A DNA stretch of 64,000 bases from Actinomycetota bacterium (GTDB taxonomy: Bacteria > Actinomycetota > Acidimicrobiia > IMCC26256 > PALSA-555): NCBI GenBank assembly GCA_003140175.1, contig PLJD01000070.1, positions 26,757 to 90,756 of the forward strand. The letters run 5' to 3'. The notes under the pieces were generated by a model. The model saw nothing but the letters and a program-made list of their open reading frames with translations, did no database searches and had not been told where the DNA came from. Position 1 is the stretch's first letter. The number at the start of each line of letters is the position of its first letter. Below, one piece after another: positions 16,657 through 25,459 of this stretch. The translations under genes and the position numbers were made by a program.

Positions 16657-17745
16657 TCAGATCGTGACCACGGAACGCAGGACCTCGCCCCGCTCCATCC
16701 GGAGGAACGCCTCCTCGACCTCATCGAGCTCGATCGTCTCGGAGACGAACCGATCCAGGTCGAAGCGACCCTGCAGATACAAGTCGATCAGCACGGGGAA
16801 GTCGCGGCTCGGGAGGCAGTCCCCGTACCACGAGGGTTTGAGCGCGCCGCCACGCCCGAAGAAGTCGATCATCGGGATCTCCGGCAGTGCCATGTCGGGA
16901 GCTGGGACGCCGACCTGCACAACCGTCCCGGCGAGGTCGCGGGCGTAGAACGCCTGGCGGAGCACGTCGGGGTGACCGACGGCTTCGATGCACACGTCGG
17001 CCCCGTGGCCGCCCGTGAGCTCACGCACCCGATCGACCGGGTCCTCGGACGAGGCGTCGACCGTGTCGGTTGCACCGAACTCGCGCGCCCACTCGAGCTT
17101 CGTCGGATCCCGGTCCACCGCGATGATCGTGCGCGCCCCGACCAGCGCCGCGCCCGCGATCGCCGCGTCGCCGACGCCGCCGCAGCCAAACACCGCCACC
17201 GTGTCGTCACGCTCGATCGCACCCGTGTTGATGGCCGCCCCGAACCCGGCCATGACCCCACAGCCGAGCAGTCCAGCGGCTGCGGGGCGAGCGCGGGCGT
17301 CGACGGGGGTCGCCTGGCCGGCCGCGACCACGGTGCGCTCAGCGAAGGCGCCGATCCCCAACGCGGGGGCAAGCGGCGTCCCGTCGGCGAGGGTCATAGC
17401 TTGGCTCGCGTTGTGGGTCGCGAAGCAGTACCAGGGGCGGCCCCGCCGACACGCGCGGCACACGCCGCACACCGCCCGCCAGTTCAGGACGACGAAGTCG
17501 TCGACGGCGACGCCGCTGACGCCGGCACCGACGGATTCGACCACGCCGGCTGCCTCGTGCCCGAGCAGGTACGGGAAGTCATCGCCGATGTTGCCGTCGC
17601 GGTAATGCAGATCCGTGTGGCACACACCGCACGCCTGGACACGGACGAGCACTTCACCCGGTCCCGGATCCGGCACGGTCACCGTCTCGACGGTGACCGG
17701 GTCGCCGCTCGCGCGTGCGACTACGCCTCGAACTTCGTGGGGCAT
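16657..17745 (-). CDS. mscR: S-(hydroxymethyl)mycothiol dehydrogenase
   Basis: 362 aa zinc alcohol dehydrogenase of class III type. Catalytic zinc ligand region [18 protein letters not shown] with the second ligand, the structural-zinc loop [15 protein letters not shown], and the NAD-binding [13 protein letters not shown] are all present. The overall sequence and the adjoining MBL gene match the actinobacterial mycothiol-dependent formaldehyde dehydrogenase / S-nitrosomycothiol reductase. It oxidises the formaldehyde-mycothiol adduct with NAD+. Its ATG has a TAGTGT box 9 nt upstream, so the mRNA is probably leaderless. Confidence 0.93.
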   Translation of the reverse strand: MPHEVRGVVARASGDPVTVETVTVPDPGPGEVLVRVQACGVCHTDLHYRDGNIGDDFPYLLGHEAAGVVESVGAGVSGVAVDDFVVLNWRAVCGVCRACRRGRPWYCFATHNASQAMTLADGTPLAPALGIGAFAERTVVAAGQATPVDARARPAAAGLLGCGVMAGFGAAINTGAIERDDTVAVFGCGGVGDAAIAGAALVGARTIIAVDRDPTKLEWAREFGATDTVDASSEDPVDRVRELTGGHGADVCIEAVGHPDVLRQAFYARDLAGTVVQVGVPAPDMALPEIPMIDFFGRGGALKPSWYGDCLPSRDFPVLIDLYLQGRFDLDRFVSETIELDEVEEAFLRMERGEVLRSVVTI

Positions 17746-17754
17746 GGGTCGCGG

Positions 17755-17760
17755 ACACTA
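17755..17760 (-). promoter_or_regulatory. -10 box TAGTGT of leaderless mscR transcript
   Basis: TAGTGT on the minus strand lies 9 nt before the mscR ATG at 17745. Confidence 0.5.
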
Positions 17761-17875
17761 CCCCGGTGACCTCGACCTCCAAGTTCGGCGGTGGGTGGCC
17801 CAGGCCGCGACCGTCAGGTTCGGCAGGTCCGCGCCGCCCGCGGCTCAGGTCGTCGAACTCGGTCCCGCGGGTCGC

Positions 17876-18676
17876 TCAGCGATCGCGGCCGGCGTCGCTG
17901 AGGCTGATCCCGTGCAGCTCGAGCGCCACACCGAGTGCCACCAACAGCGCGGGCCAGCGGTTCTGCCAGTCAACCGATCGGTCGAGGCGAAGCTTGGTTC
18001 GCAGCGCGTCACCGAGGCCCTTCAAGGGGAGCCCGACGACGTTGGCGGCGTGGTGCTGGCCGACGGACTCGAAGCGCAGGTTCAGCTCGTGCGTGGCGAG
18101 CATGAAACACGTCTCGAGTGAGACGCGCTCGAACGCGCTGGCGTAGGTCCAGTTCGTGTACCGCAGCGGACGGGCCATCGCGACCGAGCCGACCGTGAGC
18201 TCCTGCAGCGTCTCGGTGATCTGGCGGGCGAAGTCGGCGAGCACGGCGCTCTCGTCATCGATGCGCGCCGGGACCAGCTGGTGGACGACGTCGACGCGGG
18301 GGTGGCCCGCCGGATCGACGACGGCGAGGTACGCGACGCCGTCGGCGATGTTCACCCCCAGCACGTCGGTGCGGACGCTGGGGTCGTCTTCCTCGGGAGC
18401 AATGTCAGGCTCCGACGTGACCGGCGTGGTCACCACGGCCGGACCGCGCGTGGGACTCTCCACCGTCTGGGCCCGCAGGATCCGGACGCCCGACTGCGCC
18501 TCCGGGGCCGGACGCCGCTCGGTCTGCTGATCGAACGGCGTCGGGAACCCTCGGTCGGGACCGGGCCGACGCTCGACGGGAGTCGCGGGCAGGGACGGTC
18601 GCCGTACCGGCTCGGGGGGCGGTCGCACGGCCGGACGTCGAGGCCGCTCGCCCCCACCACCTTCACTATGCGCCAT
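17876..18676 (-). CDS. Unknown protein with Pro/Arg-rich head and possible RNase H-like fold
   Basis: 266 aa from the ATG at 18676 (GAGGTG just upstream). Residues 1-95 are Pro/Arg/Thr-rich and probably disordered. Residues about 100-266 form a compact domain beginning DVLGVNIADGVAYLAVVDPAG, a beta-hairpin after a single Asp/Asn typical of RNase H/RuvC or ASKHA folds, followed by helices with TNWTYASAFERVSLETCF and GLGDALRTKL. The fold is inference by pattern only; the acidic catalytic residues are not all evident. Not in an operon. Function unknown. Confidence 0.65.
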   Translation of the reverse strand: MAHSEGGGGERPRRPAVRPPPEPVRRPSLPATPVERRPGPDRGFPTPFDQQTERRPAPEAQSGVRILRAQTVESPTRGPAVVTTPVTSEPDIAPEEDDPSVRTDVLGVNIADGVAYLAVVDPAGHPRVDVVHQLVPARIDDESAVLADFARQITETLQELTVGSVAMARPLRYTNWTYASAFERVSLETCFMLATHELNLRFESVGQHHAANVVGLPLKGLGDALRTKLRLDRSVDWQNRWPALLVALGVALELHGISLSDAGRDR

Positions 18677-19137
18677 GACCACCTCAAGGCGAAGAATCGG
18701 TCCGGTGCACGACGGCCGGGCGGTCGGGCCGCCCGCCCCCGAGCGTCGCGGTCGACCTCCCGACGAGCTTCGAAACGCCGTGCGACCTCCAGCGTGGCAC
18801 GCGGAGAGGACTACCTGCCAAGCGCTCAGACCCCCAAGCCAGGCCCAGCCGGGACACCCGCACCCCGGGACGCCACCGTGGACGCTGCCCGTCCCCGAGG
18901 ACCCGGATCCTGACCCCCGACCCGCCCGGGTTCCGCCCGCCCCGGCGGCCCCGGGGTGCCCGCCGCGAGACGCCGGAGCGGGTCTTTAGGTCTCGTCGGT
19001 ACCGGTCGAAAACCCTCCCTATGGGACATCGTCGGCGGTTTGCCCTGTCTCGACCCGACTCGGCCGCGTCGTGTAATCGCGCCGGTCCGTCGTCGCTGTA
19101 CCTCTCCGAGTCCCCGACTCCGGGAGGTGCTCGAGTC
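18677..19137. other. Divergent intergenic region upstream of NlpC/P60 gene
   Basis: 461 bases without a convincing gene. A less GC-rich patch (TCGAAAACCCTCCCTATGGG, about 19007-19026) may hold promoter elements. I looked for a c-di-AMP (ydaO-type) riboswitch, which often precedes actinobacterial wall hydrolases, and could not recognise it. Confidence 0.5.
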
Positions 19138-19629
19138 GTGCGCTGGCGTCCTCGCAACCTGGTCTCACCGCGGCGGCGGCGTTCGCTCGCGGTGCTCATC
19201 CTCGGGGTGGGCCTCTCGGCCACCGCGTGCCTGGCCCCGGCCGCGCCCCCGGCTCCCTCCAGGCCGCTTCCCGCGCCGAGCGCCGGCGCGTACTCCGCCG
19301 TGGTGTACGCCGAGAGCCAGATCGGCAAGCCGTACTGCTACGCGGGGGCCGGGCCGAGCTGCTTCGACTGCTCAGGCCTCACCATGCGGGCATGGCAGGC
19401 CGGCGGCATCGCGCTCCCGCACTTCTCAGGCGCGCAGTACGCGATGTTCCCGAAGGTCCCGTTGAACAAGCTCCAGCCCGGCGATCTCTTGTTTCCAGCC
19501 GACCCCGACCAGCACGTGGCGCTCTACATCGGGAACGGTCTGCTCGTGCACGCAACGAGGCCGGGTGACTACGTCCGAATCGAGACGCTCTCGGTCGTCG
19601 GGATCACCCAGGCGGTCCGGCCGACCTAA
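19138..19629 (+). CDS. NlpC/P60 peptidoglycan endopeptidase lipoprotein
   Basis: 163 aa. GTG at 19138 is chosen because GGGAGG (19122-19127) lies 10 nt upstream and it opens directly on a basic head and hydrophobic core ending in lipobox SATAC. After a Pro-rich linker comes an NlpC/P60 domain: catalytic Cys in CFDCSGLTMRAW and His in DQHVALYIGNG. It lacks a coiled coil or SH3 targeting domain, so the lipid anchor probably positions it. The family cleaves the D-Glu to meso-DAP bond of stem peptides outside the membrane. Confidence 0.9.
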   Translation: MRWRPRNLVSPRRRRSLAVLILGVGLSATACLAPAAPPAPSRPLPAPSAGAYSAVVYAESQIGKPYCYAGAGPSCFDCSGLTMRAWQAGGIALPHFSGAQYAMFPKVPLNKLQPGDLLFPADPDQHVALYIGNGLLVHATRPGDYVRIETLSVVGITQAVRPT

Positions 19630-19686
19630 CCCGCGCCCAGACCGGAGACGGCCGGGCCCGTCGGCGCGCGCGGTCAGCCCGCCGCG

Positions 19687-20544
19687 TCAGGCGGGGTTCG
19701 GCACCGGGCCGGACCAGCTGGGGAGCAGGCCGCGTTCGTGGCACAGCGCCTGGGCGGGCACGACGCGACCCGCCCAGTCGGACGCCGTCGGGTCCGTGGC
19801 GAGCCAGGCGACGACCGCGCCGATGACGTCGGGTGGAGCACCCGCCGAGGCGTCGAACCCGAAGTCGCCCATGTCCTGGACCATGCGTTCGGTGGCGATG
19901 AAGCCGGGGTCGATGTTGGCGAGGACGACGCCGGAAGCGTCGAGCTCGCGCTGGACCAGTCCCGCGACGCGGTGCAGCGCCGCCTTCGACATCGCGTACC
20001 CGAGCCCCCAGCCTCCCTGCCCGGCCGGGGCCGGCGGATCCGTCCACGCCACACTCGACGTGATGTCGGCGACCAGTCCACGGCCGCGCTCGAGCATCGA
20101 CGGGAGGCATTGGCGCAGCAGGACCAGCGGCGCCATCACGTTCGCCTCGAAGTGCTTGTCGAGCAGGTCGAGGGGCGTCTCAACGAAGCGGTCCATGTGC
20201 CCGGGGCCGATATACCGGCCGTTGTTGACGAGGACATCGATGCCCCCCCATCGCTCGAGGACGGTCGCCGCCGCGGCGCCCAGCGACGCTCGATCGAGCA
20301 GGTCGGCTGGCACGAGCAGCGCTTCGCGACCGGCGGCGACCACGAGCTCAGCGGTACTCGACAAGCTGCCCGGCAACGGCCGCGTGTCCGAGCGGTGCAC
20401 GGTCGAGGAATGCTCCCGGGCCTCACCCTCGCCGACCGTGCGGGCGGTGAGGGCGACGTCGAAGCCGGCGCGGGCCAGGTGCACTGCGCAGGCCTTGCCG
20501 ATTCCCCGGCTCGCGCCGGTCACGAATGCCACCCGTCGATCCAT
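19687..20544 (-). CDS. Short-chain dehydrogenase/reductase
   Basis: 285 aa classical SDR. TGASRGIGKA cofactor motif at the N-terminus, NNG active-site loop motif (LVNNGRYIG), catalytic Ser in ITSSVAW and YAMSK (Tyr, Lys). A 25-residue insertion (about 40-65) between beta-2 and alpha-3 is longer than usual. ATG 20544 is preferred to GTG 20550 because AGGAG then has 9-nt spacing. NAD(P)-dependent oxidoreduction of an alcohol or ketone; substrate unknown. Convergent with the NlpC/P60 gene. Confidence 0.9.
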   Translation of the reverse strand: MDRRVAFVTGASRGIGKACAVHLARAGFDVALTARTVGEGEAREHSSTVHRSDTRPLPGSLSSTAELVVAAGREALLVPADLLDRASLGAAAATVLERWGGIDVLVNNGRYIGPGHMDRFVETPLDLLDKHFEANVMAPLVLLRQCLPSMLERGRGLVADITSSVAWTDPPAPAGQGGWGLGYAMSKAALHRVAGLVQRELDASGVVLANIDPGFIATERMVQDMGDFGFDASAGAPPDVIGAVVAWLATDPTASDWAGRVVPAQALCHERGLLPSWSGPVPNPA

Positions 20545-20699
20545 GCTCACCGGCTCCTCTCGACGACACCAGGGACCGAGCGTGCGGTCACCCGGCCGGT
20601 CATCCTCTCAGGTCCCGACCCGGCGCGGTGTGCCTGCGGGCGAACGGCGCCCGTCGTAGCCTGCCGGCAGCCCCGCGCGCCGCACCCCAGGAGGCGACC

Positions 20700-21236
20700 A
20701 TGCCCGGACGTCGGATCGTGACCGGCCACGACGCGCACGGCCGGTCCGTGTTCGTCAGCGACGCCGTCGTGAAGCCCGTGACGCTCTCACTCCTCCCCGG
20801 TGCGGAGTTCCATCAGCTCTGGGCCCGGGACGCGACCGCCTCGATCCCGAGCGACGTCGCCGTCCCCGAACGCTTCGGCTACTTCCCGCCCGCGGACGGT
20901 TTCCGGTTCGGCTTCTTCACCCTCGGGCCCGACTCGGTCACCACGCCCGCCGACCTCGACATCGGCGCGGCGCTCGCCGAGCTGACCGAACGGCTCCCGG
21001 GCATGGCCGAGGTGATGGAACCCGAGCATCCGGGCATGCACACCACCGACACCATCGACTTCGACGTGGTGATCTCGGGGGAGGTGTGGCTGGAGCTCGA
21101 CGACGGCGCCGAGGTCAAGCTGGGACCGGGTGACTCCGTCGTCCAGAACGGCACGCGCCACGCATGGCACAACCGGACCTCCGAGCCGTGCACCCTGGCC
21201 GTCGCCCTCATCGGCGCTCGGCGCGACGCTCACTGA
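20700..21236 (+). CDS. Cupin-domain protein
   Basis: 178 aa. AGGAGG (20689-20694) precedes the ATG. The C-terminal 80 residues form a cupin-2 barrel: HPGMHTTDTIDFDVVISGEVWLEL (motif 1, with an incomplete metal set) and GPGDSVVQNGTRHAWHN (motif 2). The N-terminal half supplies extra strands. Such proteins often act on or bind small hydroxylated compounds; function is unknown. It sits 88 bp before PPK2, which has its own leaderless promoter. Confidence 0.85.
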   Translation: MPGRRIVTGHDAHGRSVFVSDAVVKPVTLSLLPGAEFHQLWARDATASIPSDVAVPERFGYFPPADGFRFGFFTLGPDSVTTPADLDIGAALAELTERLPGMAEVMEPEHPGMHTTDTIDFDVVISGEVWLELDDGAEVKLGPGDSVVQNGTRHAWHNRTSEPCTLAVALIGARRDAH

Positions 21237-21311
21237 GCGCGTCGCGGACCTCGGATGTCGCCCCAACCGCGCGACGGTGCCGGGGCCAGATCGTCGCGTG
21301 GGCACGCGAGA

Positions 21312-21317
21312 TAGGTT
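21312..21317 (+). promoter_or_regulatory. -10 box TAGGTT of leaderless ppk2 transcript
   Basis: TAGGTT ends 7 nt before the ATG at 21325. Confidence 0.55.
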
Positions 21318-21324
21318 GACCGCC

Positions 21325-22122
21325 ATGGGGTCGAAGTTGACGCGTCAGGTGTACGAGGAGGAGCTCGAACGGCTCCAAGTCGAGCTCGTCAAGATGCAGG
21401 AATGGATCCGCGAGACCGGAGCGCGGGTCGCCGTCGTGTTCGAAGGGCGCGACGCGGCCGGGAAGGGCGGCACGATCTCTCGCATCACCCAGCACCTCAA
21501 CCCGCGCTTCGCGCGGACGGTCGCCCTCCCCGCGCCGAGTGAGCAGGAGCAAAGCCAGTGGTACTTCCAGCGCTACGTGTCACATCTCCCCGCGGCGGGT
21601 GAGCTCGTCCTCTTCGACCGCTCGTGGTACAACCGGGCGGGCGTCGAACACGTGATGGGTTTCTGCACGCCCGAGCAGTACGAGCGCTTCTTGCGCCAGT
21701 GCCCAACCTTCGAGCGGATGCTGGTCGAGGACGGGATCCTGCTGATCAAGTACTGGTTCTCGGTGAGCGACGAAGAACAAGAGCGACGGTTTCAGCGGCG
21801 GATCACCGACCCGCTGAAACGCTGGAAGCTCAGCCCCGTCGATCTCGCGTCTCGGGAGCGCTGGGTCGAGTATTCGCGGGCCAAGGACGCAATGTTCGCT
21901 CACACCGACATTCCCGAATGCCGCTGGCACGTCGTCGAAGGCGACAGCAAACGCAACGCGCGGATCAACTGCCTCGCCCACCTGCTCAGCATGGTGGCCT
22001 ACCAATCGGTGTCCCAACCGCCCGTCGGGCTCCCCACCCGCCAAGTCGACGGCGAGTACGTCCGCCCACCCCAGGAGGGCTACGCGCACGTCCCCGACCG
22101 GGCCGCCGCGCTCGCCGGCTGA
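21325..22122 (+). CDS. ppk2: Polyphosphate kinase 2
   Basis: 265 aa, single-domain PPK2. Walker A loop GRDAAGKGG (41-49), Walker B/lid region FDRSWYNRAGVEHVMGF (97-113) and lid basic residues RRFQRRITDPLKRWKLSP are intact. It transfers phosphate between polyphosphate and nucleoside diphosphates (class I type) in the cytosol, linking polyphosphate stores with the nucleotide pool under stress. The ATG at 21325 is leaderless. Class assignment rests on length and single-domain layout. Confidence 0.95.
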   Translation: MGSKLTRQVYEEELERLQVELVKMQEWIRETGARVAVVFEGRDAAGKGGTISRITQHLNPRFARTVALPAPSEQEQSQWYFQRYVSHLPAAGELVLFDRSWYNRAGVEHVMGFCTPEQYERFLRQCPTFERMLVEDGILLIKYWFSVSDEEQERRFQRRITDPLKRWKLSPVDLASRERWVEYSRAKDAMFAHTDIPECRWHVVEGDSKRNARINCLAHLLSMVAYQSVSQPPVGLPTRQVDGEYVRPPQEGYAHVPDRAAALAG

Positions 22123-22448
22123 CCCGCGGCGCCAGGCGGCTGCCACTCCCGAGCAGCCGGGGCGCCTCGGCGACGCCAAAACCGGCTCGGGCCCGGAAAA
22201 CCCGGTTCCGTGGCCGTGGCGCCCGCTGGTCGGTGGCGAACTCCGGCTGAGCCAACGACGCTCGACCCGCCTAGGCGTGACCCCGCCGACCCGGTGCGGG
22301 GCCCGGCAGGGGTGATCGGACTTCGCGAGCCGCACCGCGTAACGTCCTCGCGGTCGCGTCCCCCCAAGGCGTGCACGTCCCGCCCCCGAAGGGCGACCTT
22401 CTTCGATTCCGGACGGAGAACCGAACATCGCCGACTCGCGAGGTTGCG
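22123..22448. other. Intergenic region after ppk2
   Basis: 326 bases, no gene. An imperfect stem (AACCGG near 22180, CCGGTT near 22202) with an A-run between could terminate ppk2. Confidence 0.4.
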
Positions 22449-23633
22449 ATGGTTAAGGCACCTCCGCGGACCGAGCCCGAGGCCCAAGCCCTGGTGCTCG
22501 ACGCCCCGTGGAAGGGCCGCGTGCTGCGGACCTACGGGCTGTCGCGTCTGATCGTGCTCGCCGCCGCGTTCGTCGCCGCGGCGGGCACCGACCCCGGCCG
22601 TGGTCCGTGGCCGCGCCTCCCGGGGCCTCACCTCGCGGTCCTGCGAGCCTTGGCCCGCTGGGACGGCGCCTGGTACCTCGACATGGCCCAGCACGGCTAC
22701 CACCAGGTGCCGGTGTGGCCGCACGGCAGCGCGAGCTTCGCCTTCTTTCCTCTGTTCTCGTGGGTCGTGGGCGCCGGCTCCTGGGCGACGCATCTCTCGC
22801 CGCTCATCGTCGCGTTGGCGTTGACCACCGTCCTGGGCGGGGTGGCCGCGCTCGTGATCTGGCTCCTCACCGCTCAAGTCTTCGGCGATCAGGTCGCGCA
22901 CCGGGCGGCGGCACTGTTCTGCTTCTTTCCCGGCGCGTTCGTGCTGTCGATGGCGTACACCGAGTCGCTCACGATCGCCGCCGCTGCCGGAGCGCTCCTC
23001 GCGCTCTCGCGGCGACGCTGGGTTCTCGCGGGCGTGCTCGGCGCGGCGGCGGCCATGTCCCGCCCCACCGCGGGGGTGCTCGTGCTCGCCGCCGCCTGGT
23101 GCACGATCCAGGCGTGGCGTCGCGGCGAGGGCCTGCGCCCGCTCTGGGCGCCGGCGTTGACCGCCGCGGGAACCCTGATCGTGGTCGGCTACCAATGGGC
23201 CCTCAGCGGTCATGCGCTCGAGTGGCTCTACATCGAGACCACGTCGTGGCGAGACCAGTCGGGCTTCACCTTCAAGACCGTCCAGCGACTGTTCAACTTC
23301 GTGCGGTCCCCGACCCTCAGCTTCGGGACCGGCGGCCTCAACGATCTCGTCTGGGCGGGCGGCCTGGCCGTCGCGCTGCTCGGCGGCTGGCTGATCATCC
23401 GACGCCGTCTCCCCGCCGCGCTCACCATCTACGGGCTCGGCGCCCTGGTGTTCGCGGCGAACTCGTTCAACGTCGGCGATCGACCTCGTCCGCTGCTCGT
23501 CGCCTTCCCGCTCATCATCGCGATCGCGGCGTCGGTTCAGGGCTGGAAGTGGCGGGTCGTGCTCATCGCCTCGGCGATCGGGCTGGCCGCGATGAGCCTG
23601 GTGACGTTCCTGACCTTGTCCGCAGTGCCATGA
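22449..23633 (+). CDS. PIG-V-like membrane mannosyltransferase
   Basis: 394 aa polytopic protein with about ten hydrophobic segments. The first external loop carries RWDGAWYLDMAQHGY (70-84), the acidic-residue signature of the PIG-V-like GT-C mannosyltransferases, which use a polyprenyl-phosphate mannose donor. The ATG at 22449 is chosen from the start of similarity. Its stop codon overlaps the start of the next glycosyltransferase by 4 nt (ATGA), so the two are translationally coupled and probably build one surface glycan or glycolipid. Acceptor unknown. Confidence 0.82.
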   Translation: MVKAPPRTEPEAQALVLDAPWKGRVLRTYGLSRLIVLAAAFVAAAGTDPGRGPWPRLPGPHLAVLRALARWDGAWYLDMAQHGYHQVPVWPHGSASFAFFPLFSWVVGAGSWATHLSPLIVALALTTVLGGVAALVIWLLTAQVFGDQVAHRAAALFCFFPGAFVLSMAYTESLTIAAAAGALLALSRRRWVLAGVLGAAAAMSRPTAGVLVLAAAWCTIQAWRRGEGLRPLWAPALTAAGTLIVVGYQWALSGHALEWLYIETTSWRDQSGFTFKTVQRLFNFVRSPTLSFGTGGLNDLVWAGGLAVALLGGWLIIRRRLPAALTIYGLGALVFAANSFNVGDRPRPLLVAFPLIIAIAASVQGWKWRVVLIASAIGLAAMSLVTFLTLSAVP

Positions 23634-25243
23634 GCACCGCACCGCCGCGTCTCGACCCGCACCCGACAACCCGGGAACCGACGCGCTTCGTCACCCGACC
23701 TCCTCTCCCGGCCGTGCGCCGCGACGCGGGCCGCCCGGTCGTGCTGCGGGCGGCGCTCCTGGTGGCTGGGCTCGCGTTCCTCGCGTGCTACCTGGCCGTC
23801 GCCTTCACCCGGTTCCGCTACCCGTTCCAACTGGAATGGATGGAAGGCGGGGTCCTCGACCACGTGCAGCGCGTCCTGCACGGTCAGCCGTTGTACGTCG
23901 CACCGTCGATCCATTTCACCCCGTTCCTGTACACGCCCCTCTACTACTACGTGTCGGCGGGCGCGGCCTGGCTGTTCGGGCTGCACCTCTCGACCCTGCG
24001 GATGGTCTCGATCGTGTCCTCGATCGTCGCCTTCGCCGCCGTGTACCGCCTGGTCTGGATCGAAACACGCGACCGGTGGGCCAGCCTCGTCGCGGTCGGC
24101 CTGCTCGCCGCCTGCTTCCGTGTGAGCGGCGCCTGGCTCGATCTCGCCCGCGTCGATTCGCTGTTCCTCGCCTTGCTGCTGGTCGGGTTGGTGCTGGTCC
24201 GCCAGGCCACGTCCCGGCGAGCCATCCTCGTCGCGGGGTTGGTCCTCGCGGCGTCGTTCCTCACCAAGCAGTCGGCGTTGCTGCCGATCGCCGCGGTGGT
24301 CCCGTTCGTGTGGCGACGCGGCCGACAGCTCGCCGCGGTGTACATGGGCACGGTCGGTGTGGTCCTGGGCGGGACGACGCTCTGGCTCAACCACGCCACG
24401 GGGGGCTGGTTCGGCCAGTACACGCTGGACCTGGCCGGACAGCACGCGGTCGCGACCGGTGAGTACATCGGGTTCTTCACCCACGACCTGCTCCGCCCCG
24501 TCGGGGTGGGGCTCCTGGTAGGCGCGCTCGGGCTCATCGCCTACCGGCGCGGCGAGTCCGGCCGGTTCTGGCTCCCCGTCACCGCGGGCCTGCTCCTCGC
24601 CAGCTACACCGCACGGCTGCACAGCGGCGGTTACAACAACGTGCTGCTCCCCGCCTACGCGGCAGTCGCGGTCGTGCTTGGGCTCGGCCTCCACACACTG
24701 ACCCGCCCCGCGGTGCTGGCTCAGCACCGAATCGCCGTCCGGGTGCTGCTCGTCGCCACGCTCGCCATGTTCGGTTCGCTCATCTACAACCCGTTCCGCC
24801 AGATCCCGCCCGCGTCGGCGACCCGGGCCGGGAATGCCCTCGTCGCCGAGCTCGCCCGGCTCCCTGGACCGGTCTACGTGCCGTCGCAGAGCTGGCTGCT
24901 GCCCCGCGTCCGCCCCGGCGCCTCGACGACCGCGCATCCCGCCGCGATGGGAGACATCCTGCGCGCGCACCTGCAGGGCACGAACCGCACCCTCGCTCGC
25001 CAGCTGCACGACGCGGTCGCGCACCAGGAATTCGGGTCTGTCGTCGTGGACTCCCCCAGCACCTTCTCCTACCTGCCGAAGAACTTCACCGCCTCCTACT
25101 GCCAGGTGGAAACGCTCCCGCGACGAGAGCGTGTCGAGCCGGTCACCGGCACGAGGACGGCACCGGCCACGGTGTGGATCCCTCGCACCGCGACGGCGTC
25201 GTGTCGCGACCAGGGCCTCGCGCCCCCGCTGCTGGCCTGGTGA
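23630..25243 (+). CDS. GT-C/GT39-like membrane glycosyltransferase
   Basis: 537 aa. Starts at ATG 23630 inside the upstream stop. A helix at 38-60 leads into FQLEWMEGGVLDHVQRVL (66-83), with the two acidic residues expected for the catalytic loop of GT39/PMT-like enzymes, then LYTPLYYYVSAG and about nine more membrane segments. The last 130 residues are extracytoplasmic, with QSWLLPRV and two Cys. Probably transfers a sugar from a polyprenyl carrier on the outer face of the membrane, together with the PIG-V-like partner. Donor and acceptor unknown. Confidence 0.8.
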   Translation: MSTAPPRLDPHPTTREPTRFVTRPPLPAVRRDAGRPVVLRAALLVAGLAFLACYLAVAFTRFRYPFQLEWMEGGVLDHVQRVLHGQPLYVAPSIHFTPFLYTPLYYYVSAGAAWLFGLHLSTLRMVSIVSSIVAFAAVYRLVWIETRDRWASLVAVGLLAACFRVSGAWLDLARVDSLFLALLLVGLVLVRQATSRRAILVAGLVLAASFLTKQSALLPIAAVVPFVWRRGRQLAAVYMGTVGVVLGGTTLWLNHATGGWFGQYTLDLAGQHAVATGEYIGFFTHDLLRPVGVGLLVGALGLIAYRRGESGRFWLPVTAGLLLASYTARLHSGGYNNVLLPAYAAVAVVLGLGLHTLTRPAVLAQHRIAVRVLLVATLAMFGSLIYNPFRQIPPASATRAGNALVAELARLPGPVYVPSQSWLLPRVRPGASTTAHPAAMGDILRAHLQGTNRTLARQLHDAVAHQEFGSVVVDSPSTFSYLPKNFTASYCQVETLPRRERVEPVTGTRTAPATVWIPRTATASCRDQGLAPPLLAW

Positions 25244-25459
25244 CCCGCCAGGCCGGCGCGCGGCGCCGGGCCTGGCGGCTGCTCCGGCTCGACGACGGGT
25301 GCGGTACAAGGCGGCGACGTCGGCCAGAGTGAGCGGCCCGGCCCGAGCCGCCACCGGTGCCGACCGACCCCCCGCCCGGCGCGTCAAGCACCGGCGTCCA
25401 GCCCTCAAACCGTCCGAGCGCGCCGCCCGAACCGGACGGGACCGGGCTGACGTCCTCTA

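Noticed and set aside
18677-19137. c-di-AMP (ydaO) riboswitch before the NlpC/P60 gene
   Set aside because: Expected conserved segments not recognised by eye; a covariance-model search would decide.
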